Part shown: piece by piece, positions 49,525-57,317 of the stretch
Layout of the letters: the number at the start of each line of letters is the position of its first letter
Position numbering within the stretch: the stretch's first letter is position 1
Assembly (NCBI GenBank): GCA_964624235.1
Contig: CAZUXY010000032.1
Location: forward strand, 1-57,317
Length of the DNA stretch: 57,317 nt
DNA from: CAZUXY01 sp964624235
GTDB taxonomy: Bacteria > Spirochaetota > UBA4802 > UBA5368
Direction: 5' to 3'
Notes under the pieces: model-generated
What the model saw: the letters and a program-made list of their open reading frames with translations, nothing else
The model's database searches: none
What the model was told of the DNA's origin: nothing
Program-made: the position numbers and the translations under genes

Positions 49525-50757
49525 ATGAACACAAAACCGCAGGCAAAGCGCCTCCACAAGAACATCGTCCTTATGGGACTCACCTCCTTCTTTACCGATA
49601 TTTCGTCCGAGATGATCTATCCCCTGATCCAGGCCTTCGTGCGCCTGGTACTCTCATCAACGGGAGCGCTCATCGCCCCGGTGCTGGGCATCATCGAGGG
49701 CGTCGCCGAGGCCACGGCGAGCCTTCTGAAAGTCTACTCGGGCCATATCTCGGACCGCGTGGGGCGCCGCAAGCCGTTGACCATCGCCGGCTACACCCTC
49801 TCGGGTGTTTCCAAACTGTTCTATCTCCCGGCTTCTCTCGGATGGACCTTCATCCTCGTCGCCCGCTTCAGCGACCGGGTGGGCAAAGGGCTGCGCACCG
49901 CCCCCAGGGACGCCCTGATCGCCGAATCGGTCGACCCCGCCGTCCAGGGCCGTGCTTACGGCTTTCACCGCGCTATGGACTATCTGGGGGCGCTTGCGGG
50001 CGTGGCCCTCTGCTACTTCATCAGCCTGCGCTATCTGGACCCCGCGACGAAGACCATCACCAGCTACAGCGCCTTCTATACCCTGTTTCTCATCTCCCTG
50101 GTGCCCGCGGCGCTGGGGGTGGCGACGCTCTTTTTTGTCGCTGAAAAATATCATGATCATGCCGCATCGGCGCGGCCCGCTCCCGGGTTTACGATGAAAG
50201 GCCTGGACGGACGACTCAAGGTTTTCTTCCTGGCGGTTTTCTTCTTCACCCTGGGAAACTCGAGCAACCAGTTTCTGCTTTTAAAGAGCATGGACAGCGG
50301 CGTATCCCTGCCGGACGTGTTGCTCATGTACATGGCATTCAACCTGACGACGGCGGTATTCTCGACCCCCCTGGGGACCCTCTCTGACCGGATAGGACGC
50401 AAGAAGGTGATCCTCGCGGGCTACGCGCTCTACTGCTTCGTCTACGTTATGTTCGGCTATATCACCAACGCGACCGCTTCCCTGCTGTGGGGCTTCTGGA
50501 TTCTCTACGGCCTCTATTACGCGCTGACGGAGGGGATCGAGAAAGCCCTGGTGGCCGACCTCGCCCCGGCGGAAAAAAAGGCGACCGTCATGGGGCTCTT
50601 CAGCACCATCACCGGGGTGACCCTGCTGCCGGCCAGCCTTATCGCGGGACTGCTCTATTCATGGGCCGGGCCGACGGTGCCCTTTGTCTTCGGCGGGGCC
50701 ATGGCGGGGACGGCCTTCGCGATCATCCTGTGTTTTCTCAGGGGAAAAAGGGCCTGA
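49525..50757 (+). CDS. Major facilitator superfamily transporter
   Basis: This protein of about 410 residues has twelve helices. The MFS motif A is SGHISDRVGRRKPL between helices 2 and 3, and FSTPLGTLSDRIGRKKV is its pseudo-repeat in the second half. FSDRVGKGLRTAPRDALIAES follows helix 4. The pattern is typical of the subfamily often annotated as MFS/antiporter with an unknown substrate. The ATG at 49525 is favoured over the upstream in-frame 49435. Confidence 0.88.
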   Translation: MNTKPQAKRLHKNIVLMGLTSFFTDISSEMIYPLIQAFVRLVLSSTGALIAPVLGIIEGVAEATASLLKVYSGHISDRVGRRKPLTIAGYTLSGVSKLFYLPASLGWTFILVARFSDRVGKGLRTAPRDALIAESVDPAVQGRAYGFHRAMDYLGALAGVALCYFISLRYLDPATKTITSYSAFYTLFLISLVPAALGVATLFFVAEKYHDHAASARPAPGFTMKGLDGRLKVFFLAVFFFTLGNSSNQFLLLKSMDSGVSLPDVLLMYMAFNLTTAVFSTPLGTLSDRIGRKKVILAGYALYCFVYVMFGYITNATASLLWGFWILYGLYYALTEGIEKALVADLAPAEKKATVMGLFSTITGVTLLPASLIAGLLYSWAGPTVPFVFGGAMAGTAFAIILCFLRGKRA

Positions 50758-50814
50758 GTTAACAAAGAATTTGCGGTGACGTGAGAACGAAAACGCCGGC
50801 AACCGGAGGATCGC

Positions 50815-51246
50815 ATGGAAACCTACGAGGAAATGGACCGCCAGACCAGGGAAACGTTCTTCACCGTCATGAAGGAACGCTCGCCATACTGGACACTGCT
50901 GGGCATGGAACTGGTCGACATCAGAAAGGGATGGGCCGCGGTGCGGCTGCCCTTCGATAACAAGCTCACCCACCCTTACGGCATCGCCCATGGCGGCGCC
51001 ATATTCTCGCTGGCCGACTCGGCCGTCGCCATGGCTCTTATCGGCATGCTGGGGGAGGGAGAGATGCTCACCACCGCCGAGATGAAGATCAACTACCTGA
51101 AGCCCTTCGATCGGGGGGAACTGCGCGCCGAGGGACGCATCATCCACCGGGGATCGGTGCTGGCGCTGGGCGAGGCCGAGATACGGAACGGCGACGGCGT
51201 TCTCGCTGCGAAGGCCACGGCGACCTGCATGATCATGAAGAAGTAA
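50815..51246 (+). CDS. PaaI-type acyl-CoA thioesterase
   Basis: This 143-residue single hot-dog protein has THPYGIAHGGAIFSLADSAV with the catalytic Asp/His pattern and AEMKINYLKPFDRGELRAEG. Relatives hydrolyse aromatic or short acyl-CoA thioesters to keep CoA free. CCGGAGGATCGC before the ATG supports the start. The MFS gene precedes it by 57 bases. Confidence 0.9.
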   Translation: METYEEMDRQTRETFFTVMKERSPYWTLLGMELVDIRKGWAAVRLPFDNKLTHPYGIAHGGAIFSLADSAVAMALIGMLGEGEMLTTAEMKINYLKPFDRGELRAEGRIIHRGSVLALGEAEIRNGDGVLAAKATATCMIMKK

Positions 51247-51704
51247 TGGCTTGTCCCTGATTTATACGAAAGGGGAATAACCCACTTTCCGCTTATATCG
51301 TATTAGTGAGTTTATGTCGAGTAGAGATTAACCTCAACACTCTCTTTGATGATTTCTGCCACAGAAGCACAGAGAACGGTGTGATTGATCCATATATCGC
51401 AGGGAAACCTTATTCGTTTTTTTTATGGATTATTCTGAATTCATTACCGGAAAAAAACATATCAAGTCGGGACACATCGGGTTATTATGAGTCGCCCCTG
51501 TCATAAATTGATCCTAAAACGTGTCACCGGTGACAGCATAGCAGCGAATCTCCGTGTCGCTGTGCCTCCGTGGTGAATGTATAAATCCAAAAATCAAGGA
51601 AAGAGTTGAAATAAAATGTTTCTTCCGCCCCGAAAAACGCTTTCCTTTCAGGCCAAACCGGTATACATGAGTGCTTTTTCCGATAAAGGGTAAGGACGAA
51701 CAGG
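51247..51704. other. Intergenic spacer with degenerate short repeats
   Basis: About 458 bases with no supported gene. It holds the interspersed motif listed separately near 51541 and a second, weaker copy (CCACAGAAGCACAGAGAAC) at 51358-51377. Confidence 0.4.
51541..51585. repeat. Interspersed CACGGAG/CACAGAG-type motif
   Basis: Minus strand TTCACCACGGAGGCACAGCG followed by ACACGGAGATTCG. This string, translated as TTEAQRHGD, occurs widely as a spurious peptide in many environmental genomes, so it is a non-coding dispersed repeat. Related strings occur at 51358-51377 and 45826-45848. Confidence 0.6.
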
Positions 51705-52592
51705 ATGGAAGCACGGCTCGGCGAACTGGCAGCCCTGGCGACGGCCTTTTTCTGGACCATCACGGCGATGAGCTTCGAGAGCGCCGGCCGTCGGGTCGGG
51801 TCGCTCGCGGTAAACCTTATCAGGCTCGTGCTGGCCTTCGGCATCTTGGCCGTCTATACCGGCGTGAGCCGGGGGCTTTCCCTGCCCTTCGACGCCTCGG
51901 CCCACGCCTGGGTCTGGCTGGGGATCTCGGGGCTGGTGGGTTTCACACTGGGGGACCTCTTGCTCTTCAGGGCCTTCGTGCTGATCGGCTCGCGGGTGGC
52001 CATGCTCATCTACTCACTGGTGCCGCCTCTCACGGCCCTGTTCGGCTACCTGCTGATGGGCGAGACCCTGGTCCCACGCCAGTTCCTTGGCATGGGGCTG
52101 GTCATGGGAGGCATCGTCATGGTGGTGCTTGACCGGAACCCCGCGGGCGGAGGGCCCGTACGCTCGCCCGCCGGCGTGCTCATGGCGATAGGGGGCGCCG
52201 TCTGCCAGGCGGCGGGGCTCATCACCGGCAAGTACGGCATGGGAAGCTACCATCCCTTCGCCTCGAACCAGATACGTATCGTCTTCGGCATCGCCGGCTT
52301 CTGCCTGGTCATGACGGTGTTGAAACGCTGGGGCAGGGTCTTTGCCGCGCTGAAGAACCGCGAAGCCATGGCCCGCATCACCCTGGGCGCCTTCTTCGGG
52401 CCATTTCTGGGGGTGGGCTTCGCCCTCATCTCGCTTCAGCTCACCGCCGCCGGCGCCGCCTCCACCATCATGGCGATGGTGCCCGTGCTCATCATTCCTC
52501 CGTCCATGATCATCTTCAAGGAGCGGCCCCGTCCCCGGGAGATACTGGGAGCGGTTGTCGCGGTGAGCGGCGTGGCGGTGATGTTTCTGTGA
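51705..52592 (+). CDS. EamA/DMT-superfamily permease
   Basis: This 295-residue protein has ten membrane helices arranged as two EamA halves: ALATAFFWTITAMSFESAG, PLTALFGYLLMGETLVPRQF at the end of half 1, and half 2 starting MAIGGAVCQAAGLITGKYGM and ending PPSMIIFKERPRPREILGAV. Members export amino acids or metabolites. AAGGACGAACAGG precedes the ATG. Confidence 0.88.
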   Translation: MEARLGELAALATAFFWTITAMSFESAGRRVGSLAVNLIRLVLAFGILAVYTGVSRGLSLPFDASAHAWVWLGISGLVGFTLGDLLLFRAFVLIGSRVAMLIYSLVPPLTALFGYLLMGETLVPRQFLGMGLVMGGIVMVVLDRNPAGGGPVRSPAGVLMAIGGAVCQAAGLITGKYGMGSYHPFASNQIRIVFGIAGFCLVMTVLKRWGRVFAALKNREAMARITLGAFFGPFLGVGFALISLQLTAAGAASTIMAMVPVLIIPPSMIIFKERPRPREILGAVVAVSGVAVMFL

Positions 52593-52991
52593 AGGAGGGG
52601 CAACGGAATTATTCCGACAGCACGACCCCGGCAAGTAAATGCACATCAACGAAACCTATTCCCCTTCCCATCAAAGAATGGTGTTCAACAAACGAAAATA
52701 TTCTGCAGGGTCGGCAACCTGCCCCTGCGGCAAATCCCTGAGCAGGGAGAGGATTTCTTTTAAAAACAAAAAATTGTCTTCTTTAACAACTGCGCCTTTT
52801 CCCGAAAATCAGCCGGTCCCGCGATTCAACAGATCACGCAAAACCGGAACGGGCCGACGCACAACGGGAACAGGAACCTATCGATTCTTTGTCGCGAATA
52901 CGGAGATTGAATTCTGCGCGCTCTCAAGCTCTGGTTTATTCTGACATAGTTCGGTGAAAGGTCTCAAACGGTGCAATAAGACATGACGGTG
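52593..52991. other. Intergenic spacer before the toxin-antitoxin patch
   Basis: About 400 bases. An open frame of 101 codons on the plus strand (52639-52944) has no ribosome site, no domain and unnatural composition; I do not call a gene here. Confidence 0.4.
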
Positions 52992-53303
52992 TTATATATT
53001 TCTATCACTGTCCCAAAGGCGCCACAATTCGCGTGCACCATGTATAAATCCTACAATATAAACAACATCTGTAGTTACCTGATATATCAAACGGTAGTTT
53101 CATACGAATAATTCCCACAAGTCGTCATTACCGAATTCCGGCACCACCCAGCCCCTCTCCCCTAACGTTATCAAAGAAGCGGCGGCATCGCGGATTTCCT
53201 CAACAAAGGACCTCGCATAATATGGCGAGTCCCGTGAAATAAAATCAGTAACTTCTTCCAGATCGCTCCATGCCGATTCGGTCCAGATTACTTCCCGAGC
53301 CAC
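52992..53303 (-). pseudogene. ParE/RelE-type toxin with an in-frame TGA stop
   Basis: A GTG start at 53303 gives MAREVIWTESAWSDLEEVTD and continues to WELFV where TGA (53100-53102) stops it. Without that stop it continues NYRLIYQVTTDVVYIVGFIH then GARELW, ending TAA at 52992-52994. The strand pattern, including RLIYQV and the final HGAREL, is the ParE/RelE core. The stop sits where Arg or Gly is normal, consistent with a single C or G to T change. The truncated form lacks the last strands and conserved Arg, so it is probably inactive. It overlaps the upstream antitoxin by 16 bases. Confidence 0.8.
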
Positions 53304-53478
53304 CGCGATATCCTTTTCTCGACTTCCTTCTGACTTATGACCCTGCCTTCTCTGACGTCCATATTGTCTTTTTCAATTTTTTCTCGTACATATATATGGT
53401 ACTGAATATCCTCAAACGACACATCATCCGGAAGGCGATCAAGCAGTTTTTTTTAACTTCTGCTTTCGCGGTGTTCAT
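53288..53478 (-). pseudogene. ParD-type antitoxin broken in an A8 tract
   Basis: ATG at 53478 (GGGAG upstream) reads MNTAKAEVKK, then shifts out of frame at eight A residues (53447-53454). With nine A it continues KLLDRLPDDVSFEDIQYHIY and VREKIEKDNM, ending GRVISQKEVEKRISRWLGK. This is the usual antitoxin of the ParE-type toxins (EIQYHIY and a C-terminal RxSxWL region). One indel in a homopolymer inactivates it. It could be decay, a sequence error, or slippage-controlled expression. Confidence 0.75.
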
Positions 53479-53760
53479 TCATAGACTCCCTGCTTCTTAT
53501 TACATAAATTAATACCATATGAAGGTGCTGCATGTCAAGAGTATCACATCCGCTCAGACAATTCATCCATAGGTTTTGCTTATCGCCCGTTTCCCCCATC
53601 TTCCCCTGGTAACCCCGCGGGAAAAGATTGTGGCATTCATCGAGATGAAAGCGTCCGTCATAGAGGAGTACACCGGCATTCCGGGCGCCGATCATGCGCC
53701 CCTGAGGACCTTTCTGTCCTCTGGGCATGGGACATCGATGAATCCCTTGAGATATACAGT

Positions 53761-53879
53761 CGGAACCATACACCGTGGTGTTGATGGCGCCTGCCGCGTG
53801 GTTGGCATAGACATGGCACCAGCGATCCACCGGGGCATGGAAATCCGGATCGAGAATATCTTTTCGGGCCAGGTTCCCG
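53761..53879. repeat. 119-bp direct repeat, copy 1
   Basis: This copy and copy 2 (54645-54763) are gap-free and 110 of 119 positions agree by my count. Starting CGGAACCATACACC and ending GGTTCCCG on the plus strand. On the minus strand it reads as PDFHAPVDRWCHVYANHAAG, which may be a coding remnant of an unrecognised protein. The two copies lie on either side of VapBC. Confidence 0.85.
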
Positions 53880-53934
53880 CCCGGTGAAAGCGGATTCTCA
53901 TTCAGGTGATCGCCATGCTGCATTCCCCGGGGAT

Positions 53935-54333
53935 TCAGTAAATCTTCAACTCTTTTATAATTCCCGCCATGGAGTTGAAATCCGAATCGTTATGCAGAAG
54001 CATAAGACCGTGTTCAATGGCGGTCTGGGCGATGAGAAAATCTATTGTGCTTCGAACAGTGAGCCCCCTCTTTCGGCAACGGAAATACAGTCGCGCGGCC
54101 CCTTCATAGGATTCACGGCCGCGAAGCAGTTCGTAAAACCGCTGCGTTGAAAGATATTTACGCAGGAGTGCAAATTCGCTTTCACCGGCGGCGCCCTGAA
54201 GCAGTTCCTGGTATATATAGTTATTAATACCGAACGGGATTTTTCCCTCGAGTATATTATTAAACCGCCCGGCCGCGTCGCTGTCGGCACCCCTGAAGTA
54301 ATCGATGAGTACCGAGGTGTCCACCAGTATCAT
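53935..54333 (-). CDS. vapC: VapC-type PIN-domain ribonuclease toxin
   Basis: This 132-residue PIN nuclease has the acidic tetrad D5 (MILVDTSVLID), E43 (YQELLQG), D98 (TIDFLIAQTA) and D116/D118 (HNDSDF). VapC toxins cleave initiator tRNA or other RNA and are neutralised by VapB. The ATG overlaps the vapB stop by four bases (ATGA). The gene is intact, unlike the two other toxin modules around it. Confidence 0.9.
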   Translation of the reverse strand: MILVDTSVLIDYFRGADSDAAGRFNNILEGKIPFGINNYIYQELLQGAAGESEFALLRKYLSTQRFYELLRGRESYEGAARLYFRCRKRGLTVRSTIDFLIAQTAIEHGLMLLHNDSDFNSMAGIIKELKIY

Positions 54334-54533
54334 TTTACGCCCCGTCGCATGGACTTATGATCGTATCCTTCCCGGAATTTTATTTTTCCCCGCAGTTCCC
54401 CCAGGTCCTTTCTTTTGCGGTTTTCGACGAACTCGCGCAGAGTAAGTGCGATAAGCTCCTTTTTGGTTTTCACGTCGGTGTATTTAAACGCTTCGTTGAC
54501 CAGGTTTTCATCGAGATCAATATTTGTTCTCAT
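54330..54533 (-). CDS. vapB: VapB-type antitoxin
   Basis: This 67-residue protein starts MRTNIDLDENLVNEAFKYTD, the ribbon-helix-helix DNA-binding fold of VapB, then KTKKELIALTLREFVENRK. The acidic/basic C-terminal part (FREGYDHKSMRRGVK) would wrap around the toxin. The ATG at 54533 has GGAGAGG eight bases upstream. Direct repeats GAGGTGTA at about 54540 and 54566 in its promoter may be autoregulatory sites. Confidence 0.9.
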   Translation of the reverse strand: MRTNIDLDENLVNEAFKYTDVKTKKELIALTLREFVENRKRKDLGELRGKIKFREGYDHKSMRRGVK

Positions 54534-54644
54534 GGCATACACCTCTCCATACACAAAGTAGTACACCTCATAGTGCATGTCAAGTAAAAGCACATCTGAC
54601 CGATAAAACACCTGCCCCTTCTGCCTGCGGGATGAGGCCGAATT

Positions 54645-54763
54645 CGGAACCATACACCATGGTGTTGATGGCGCCTGCCGCGTGGTTGGCATAGACATGG
54701 CACCAGCGATCCACCAGGGCATGGAAATCCGGGTTTAAAATGTCTTTTCGGGTAAGGTTCCCG
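54645..54763. repeat. 119-bp direct repeat, copy 2
   Basis: Same orientation as copy 1 and 884 bases away. The differences cluster in the last third. Together the two copies bracket the VapBC module and its promoter. Confidence 0.85.
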
Positions 54764-54998
54764 TTGTGGGCATAGCCGTAGGCACGTTCGTATTCTCCAG
54801 GCGGCGGGTTGTTGAAGCCCAAGCCGTTCCGTTCGGTCTTCTCAATGACGAAAAAGGCAATCTGGCCCCTTGCAGGGCAACCACTATATGGGTAGCCGGT
54901 GCAACGGAGCATCACCGGACAGCCGGAGGAATGAAGAGATACGCACAGGAGACCGACCTGAAGATCAGCAAACTCTTTATCTGTTATTTTCGCCTGTT

Positions 54999-55166
54999 TT
55001 AAAAAATACTTCGATACGTCCCCATCGGCACATCGCCGGGATGCATTGCCACATACGTCTGTCTGCCGTCGGGATGGCGGAGCACAACATGCGAGCCTGA
55101 TTGCCGTTTGACGATAGAACCGGCCCGCTGCAGCCTGTTGAGAATTTCACGCGCTGTGTATGGCAT
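54999..55166 (-). pseudogene. HicA-type toxin, frameshifted near its C-terminus
   Basis: ATG at 55166 reads MPYTAREILNRLQRAGSIVK, then RQSGSHVVLRHPDGRQTYVA and MHPGDVPMGTYRSIF, the dsRBD-like HicA fold with its catalytic His (GSHVVLRHP). The frame then ends at TAA (54999-55001) in a run of six T. With seven T it would continue LKQAKITDKEFADLQ, the normal HicA ending. So the toxin lacks its last strand and helix. The HicB start lies upstream and overlaps it by 20 bases. Confidence 0.75.
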
Positions 55167-55299
55167 CGACTATCTCTATTCGGTAGAAGTACGATTCCGA
55201 TTCAATGGCCACGGGTTCGTTATTTTCCCGCTTCTCCTCTATCCAGAGCTTAATCAAATCGATTGCCGCTGCTTTAGCCCCTTCTATACCCTTACGCCC
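55147..55299 (-). pseudogene. HicB-type antitoxin, 5' end missing
   Basis: The frame KGIEGAKAAAIDLIKLWIEE, then KRENNEPVAIESESYFYRIE and IVDA, ending TGA at 55147-55149, has the typical HicB alpha-helix plus strand. No start codon or N-terminal ribbon precedes it; its upstream sequence runs straight into the end of plsC. It is a truncated remnant. A HicA and HicB adjacent in one overlapping unit is the usual arrangement. Confidence 0.7.
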
Positions 55300-56044
55300 C
55301 CGCCGGCTCCATCTCGCGCTGCAGTTTGACGAGTTCGCGGTTGATGTACTCCCACACCTTCTGCGAGAGCTCTTCCACCGAAAGGTTCGCGAAGCTTTTA
55401 TAGGGGATCTCTTCGAGCACGCGGATGGTGATGGGGTGTTTTCCGTGGAAGTTTATGCTGTATTTGGGCAGCGCATGGCGCGTCCCCTCGACGATGACGG
55501 GCATAATAGCGACCTTCATCTTTTTCGCCAGAATAAACGCCCCCTGCTTGAAGGCCTTCAGGCGCCCGTCGGGGGAGCGGGTCCCCTCCGGAAAGATAAA
55601 GATGGAACTCCCTTCAGCCAGGCGGTCTTCGGAGTCGGCCATCATCCGCGCGATGCTCTGCTTGTCGCCCCGCACCAGCTTTATATAGCGGTTAAGCACC
55701 ATGTTCCACCCGATCAGGGGCACCTTGAATATCTCTATCTTCGACACCCACTTGAAATGCACATAGAGGCGGAAGAGCGCCAGTATGTCCAGCTGGGACT
55801 GGTGGTTCGAGACGAACACATAGGTGGCGCCGCGGCGTATCTTTTTTCTGCCCTCTATGGTGATGGGCCAGGCCGGCACGATGTAGGTATAGAAGGAGGC
55901 CCAGAAACAGGTGAAAAGGTGCAACATTCTCAGCCGCCGGTCGAAGGGCCGGGTCAGGGCCCATAGAACCAGGGCGATGATGAAAAATCCGATGGAGGTG
56001 ATGCTGATAACAAGCAACAATAGTATCGAGACAAAGCGGTCCAT
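55292..56044 (-). CDS. plsC: 1-acyl-sn-glycerol-3-phosphate acyltransferase
   Basis: This 250-residue membrane protein esterifies lysophosphatidic acid to phosphatidic acid. It has two N-terminal membrane helices, the catalytic H81 and D86 in SNHQSQLDILAL, and the glycerol-phosphate-binding FPEGTRSPDGRLKAFKQG. A HicBA remnant abuts its stop. Confidence 0.93.
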   Translation of the reverse strand: MDRFVSILLLLVISITSIGFFIIALVLWALTRPFDRRLRMLHLFTCFWASFYTYIVPAWPITIEGRKKIRRGATYVFVSNHQSQLDILALFRLYVHFKWVSKIEIFKVPLIGWNMVLNRYIKLVRGDKQSIARMMADSEDRLAEGSSIFIFPEGTRSPDGRLKAFKQGAFILAKKMKVAIMPVIVEGTRHALPKYSINFHGKHPITIRVLEEIPYKSFANLSVEELSQKVWEYINRELVKLQREMEPAGA

Positions 56045-56187
56045 AACGTTCTATCCATTGTATAATTATAGGCGGCAATAGTCCGTGATGCGCACGATTT
56101 AATCAAATACTAATTTTCGTCGGTTCTCGTTTTTTCACCGGCCGACGCCGGGTGCGGCGCCACACGCACTCCCGAAGGGCGGAGGGG

Positions 56188-56862
56188 TTATGTTTTCTGT
56201 ATAATGTAGAGGATCGACATGAAACGGCCGGGTGCGCGCCGGTAGTCCCCGATCTCGTGTTTTTCACCGGAGAAGATGCCGGTATCCCCGTGCCCGCCCC
56301 GACCGGCCAACTCGTAGTCCCTTATGGACCGCTCCAGGCATTCGTAATAATCGTCCCACCAGACCTTTTCGTTCAGCACGAACGAGAAAAGCAGGTGAAA
56401 GCCATGTTTCTTGAACAGGGCGAGTTTTTCTTCTTTTCGCTCTACCTCGTCGTGTATAACGGCGTACCCGTCCTTTCTGACATACCGCGCGATCTCGGCG
56501 ATTCCTTTATCGAAGCCGATGATGTTCAAAAGTCCCTCGGCCAGCACGATATCGTAGGGGCCGCGGGGGATGTCCGGTGACGGCACCGCGGCCTCGAGCG
56601 CGATGATCTTCCCCTCGAGCCCGTGGTCGCTGATCTTTTCCCTCAGCCAGGCGACGGCTTCTCCGTCGCTGTCCACCGCCGTGACCGTGCCGCCGCCCAG
56701 CAGTGCCAGTTCGATCGATGAGACCCCGGTGCCGCAGCCCAGGTCCAGCAGGGAAGGACTGCGCATCGAGGGGATCATCCTGAAGGCCTTACGGGTATGG
56801 GCCGCGAGCTTCCCGCGGCAGCGGTCCTTGATCTCGAAATATTCCCTTCTGGTGTGTTCCAC
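56188..56862 (-). CDS. Class I SAM-dependent methyltransferase
   Basis: This 224-residue protein has motif I LLDLGCGTGVSSIELALLGG, post-I TAVDSDGEAVAWLREKI, and motif IV YDIVLAEGLLNIIG. Substrate unknown. It is co-oriented with the GNAT gene upstream, three bases apart. Confidence 0.85.
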   Translation of the reverse strand: MEHTRREYFEIKDRCRGKLAAHTRKAFRMIPSMRSPSLLDLGCGTGVSSIELALLGGGTVTAVDSDGEAVAWLREKISDHGLEGKIIALEAAVPSPDIPRGPYDIVLAEGLLNIIGFDKGIAEIARYVRKDGYAVIHDEVERKEEKLALFKKHGFHLLFSFVLNEKVWWDDYYECLERSIRDYELAGRGGHGDTGIFSGEKHEIGDYRRAPGRFMSILYIIQKT

Positions 56863-56865
56863 GGA

Positions 56866-57317
56866 TTACTCTGTCGGTGTTATTGCTTTTCGCAGCATGA
56901 TCATGTCCTTAAGCCGCACGCCGTTCTCGAAGATCGGTGAAGGATAATTATCGATGAAAAAATTCTTTTTCACGGTGAAGATTTCAAACCCTGCCTTACG
57001 GTACAATGCGATCTGCCGGGTACCGGCATCGCCGGTACAGATCAGCAGCACCGTGTGTCCCCGCTCCCGCGCCCTGGCTTCGGCGTCTTTCAGCAACAAC
57101 ATGCCGATTCCCTTTCCCCGGCAGTCTTCAGCCACGGCGATGTTCTTGATCTCGGCCTCATTCCTATTAAGGAACTGGAGCGCATAAAGGGCGACCGGCC
57201 GTTTTTCCCGTTCCAGCACGTATATCTCGCAGCGGTGGATATACCGGTCGATCGCCTCCACCGTCTCATCGGCCAGGAGCAGCAGGTCATAGGGAATACC
57301 CTCAACTTTGCCCAGAC
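56866..57317 (-). CDS. GNAT-family N-acetyltransferase, N-terminus beyond the window edge
   Basis: The frame is open to the right edge, reading LGKVEGIPYDLLLLADETVE before the next segment, so the start lies outside. The acetyl-CoA motif A is IAVAEDCRGKGIGMLLL (Q/R-x-x-G-x-G/A) and motif B is YRKAGFEIFTV. At least 150 residues. The target is unknown. Confidence 0.88.
   Translation of the reverse strand, partial: LGKVEGIPYDLLLLADETVEAIDRYIHRCEIYVLEREKRPVALYALQFLNRNEAEIKNIAVAEDCRGKGIGMLLLKDAEARARERGHTVLLICTGDAGTRQIALYRKAGFEIFTVKKNFFIDNYPSPIFENGVRLKDMIMLRKAITPTE

Noticed and set aside
51524..51844. A minus-strand protein ending in TTEAQRHGD
   Set aside because: This string is a well-known spurious translation of a dispersed repeat, and the frame is antisense to the DMT permease.
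52639..52944. A 101-residue plus-strand gene
   Set aside because: No ribosome site, no recognisable domain and irregular composition.
53453..53923. A 156-residue minus-strand protein through repeat copy 1
   Set aside because: It runs across the repeat and into the antitoxin start region in a different frame; the repeat segment may be a remnant of coding sequence but the whole frame is not convincing.
1..57317. CRISPR array, tRNA, rRNA or complete insertion sequence
   Set aside because: I looked for regularly spaced repeats, transposase motifs and tRNA-like cloverleaf ends and found none; the only direct repeats are the 119-bp pair and short motifs.

Overview
The window looks like chromosome from a free-living diderm (lipoprotein- and outer-membrane-bearing) bacterium of moderate to high GC. 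I think it is probably an uncultured member of the Spirochaetota or a relative. The reasons are the gene set around sigma factor, rpmE, rho and dapBA, an ATP/ADP-translocase-like protein fused to HEAT repeats and a cyclic-nucleotide domain, and many small lipoproteins. There is no 16S rRNA to confirm this, so the placement is inference. I see no rRNA, tRNA, CRISPR array, prophage or complete insertion sequence.

Left part (1-13.7 kb, mostly minus strand): a protein cut by the window edge, a primary-like sigma factor without region 1.1, rpmE-rho, a PAS/Fis-type regulator coupled to dapB-dapA (lysine/diaminopimelate), a small lipoprotein, a tandem Lrp-type ligand-domain protein, a radical SAM operon, rsmE overlapping a ThiS-fold protein without its diglycine tail, a LolA-like periplasmic protein, and chorismate mutase (aroH) coupled to EPSP synthase (aroA). 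Middle left (13.9-32.7 kb): lipid and envelope genes, including a steroid-5-alpha-reductase-like membrane enzyme, two enoyl-CoA hydratases, a ketosphinganine-reductase-like SDR, a MaoC dehydratase, a large transporter-HEAT-cNMP protein with an outer-membrane barrel protein, a chemoreceptor, a LOG protein, a CAP-domain lipoprotein, a VanX-like dipeptidase operon, a histidine kinase, an ABC ATPase and a universal stress protein.

33.1-35.1 kb carries an E. coli IlvB-like acetolactate synthase preceded by a complete transcription attenuator: promoter, a 36-codon leader peptide with eight consecutive valine codons, a 12-bp antiterminator pairing and a perfect terminator. No translated feature of ordinary size marks the leader. 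I regard it as the clearest undescribed element in the window.

35.8-45.6 kb holds a beta-carbonic-anhydrase-like protein convergent with a seven-gene operon. The operon encodes a fused HTH-PTS EIIA regulator followed by HyfB-, HyfC-, HyfE-, HyfF-, HyfG- and HyfH/I-like subunits. The large subunit has lost the nickel-binding cysteines of [NiFe] hydrogenases while the small subunit keeps all its Fe-S ligands. This is therefore an energy-converting-hydrogenase-related (Ehr) ion-pumping complex and not a hydrogenase.

46-57.3 kb has housekeeping and transport genes (pseudouridine synthase, AMP nucleosidase, MFS, thioesterase, DMT exporter, acyltransferase, methyltransferase, GNAT). They surround a 2.3-kb toxin-antitoxin patch with three modules: a ParDE-like pair inactivated by a frameshift and a stop, an intact VapBC pair lying between two 119-bp direct repeats, and a HicBA pair that is truncated and frameshifted.
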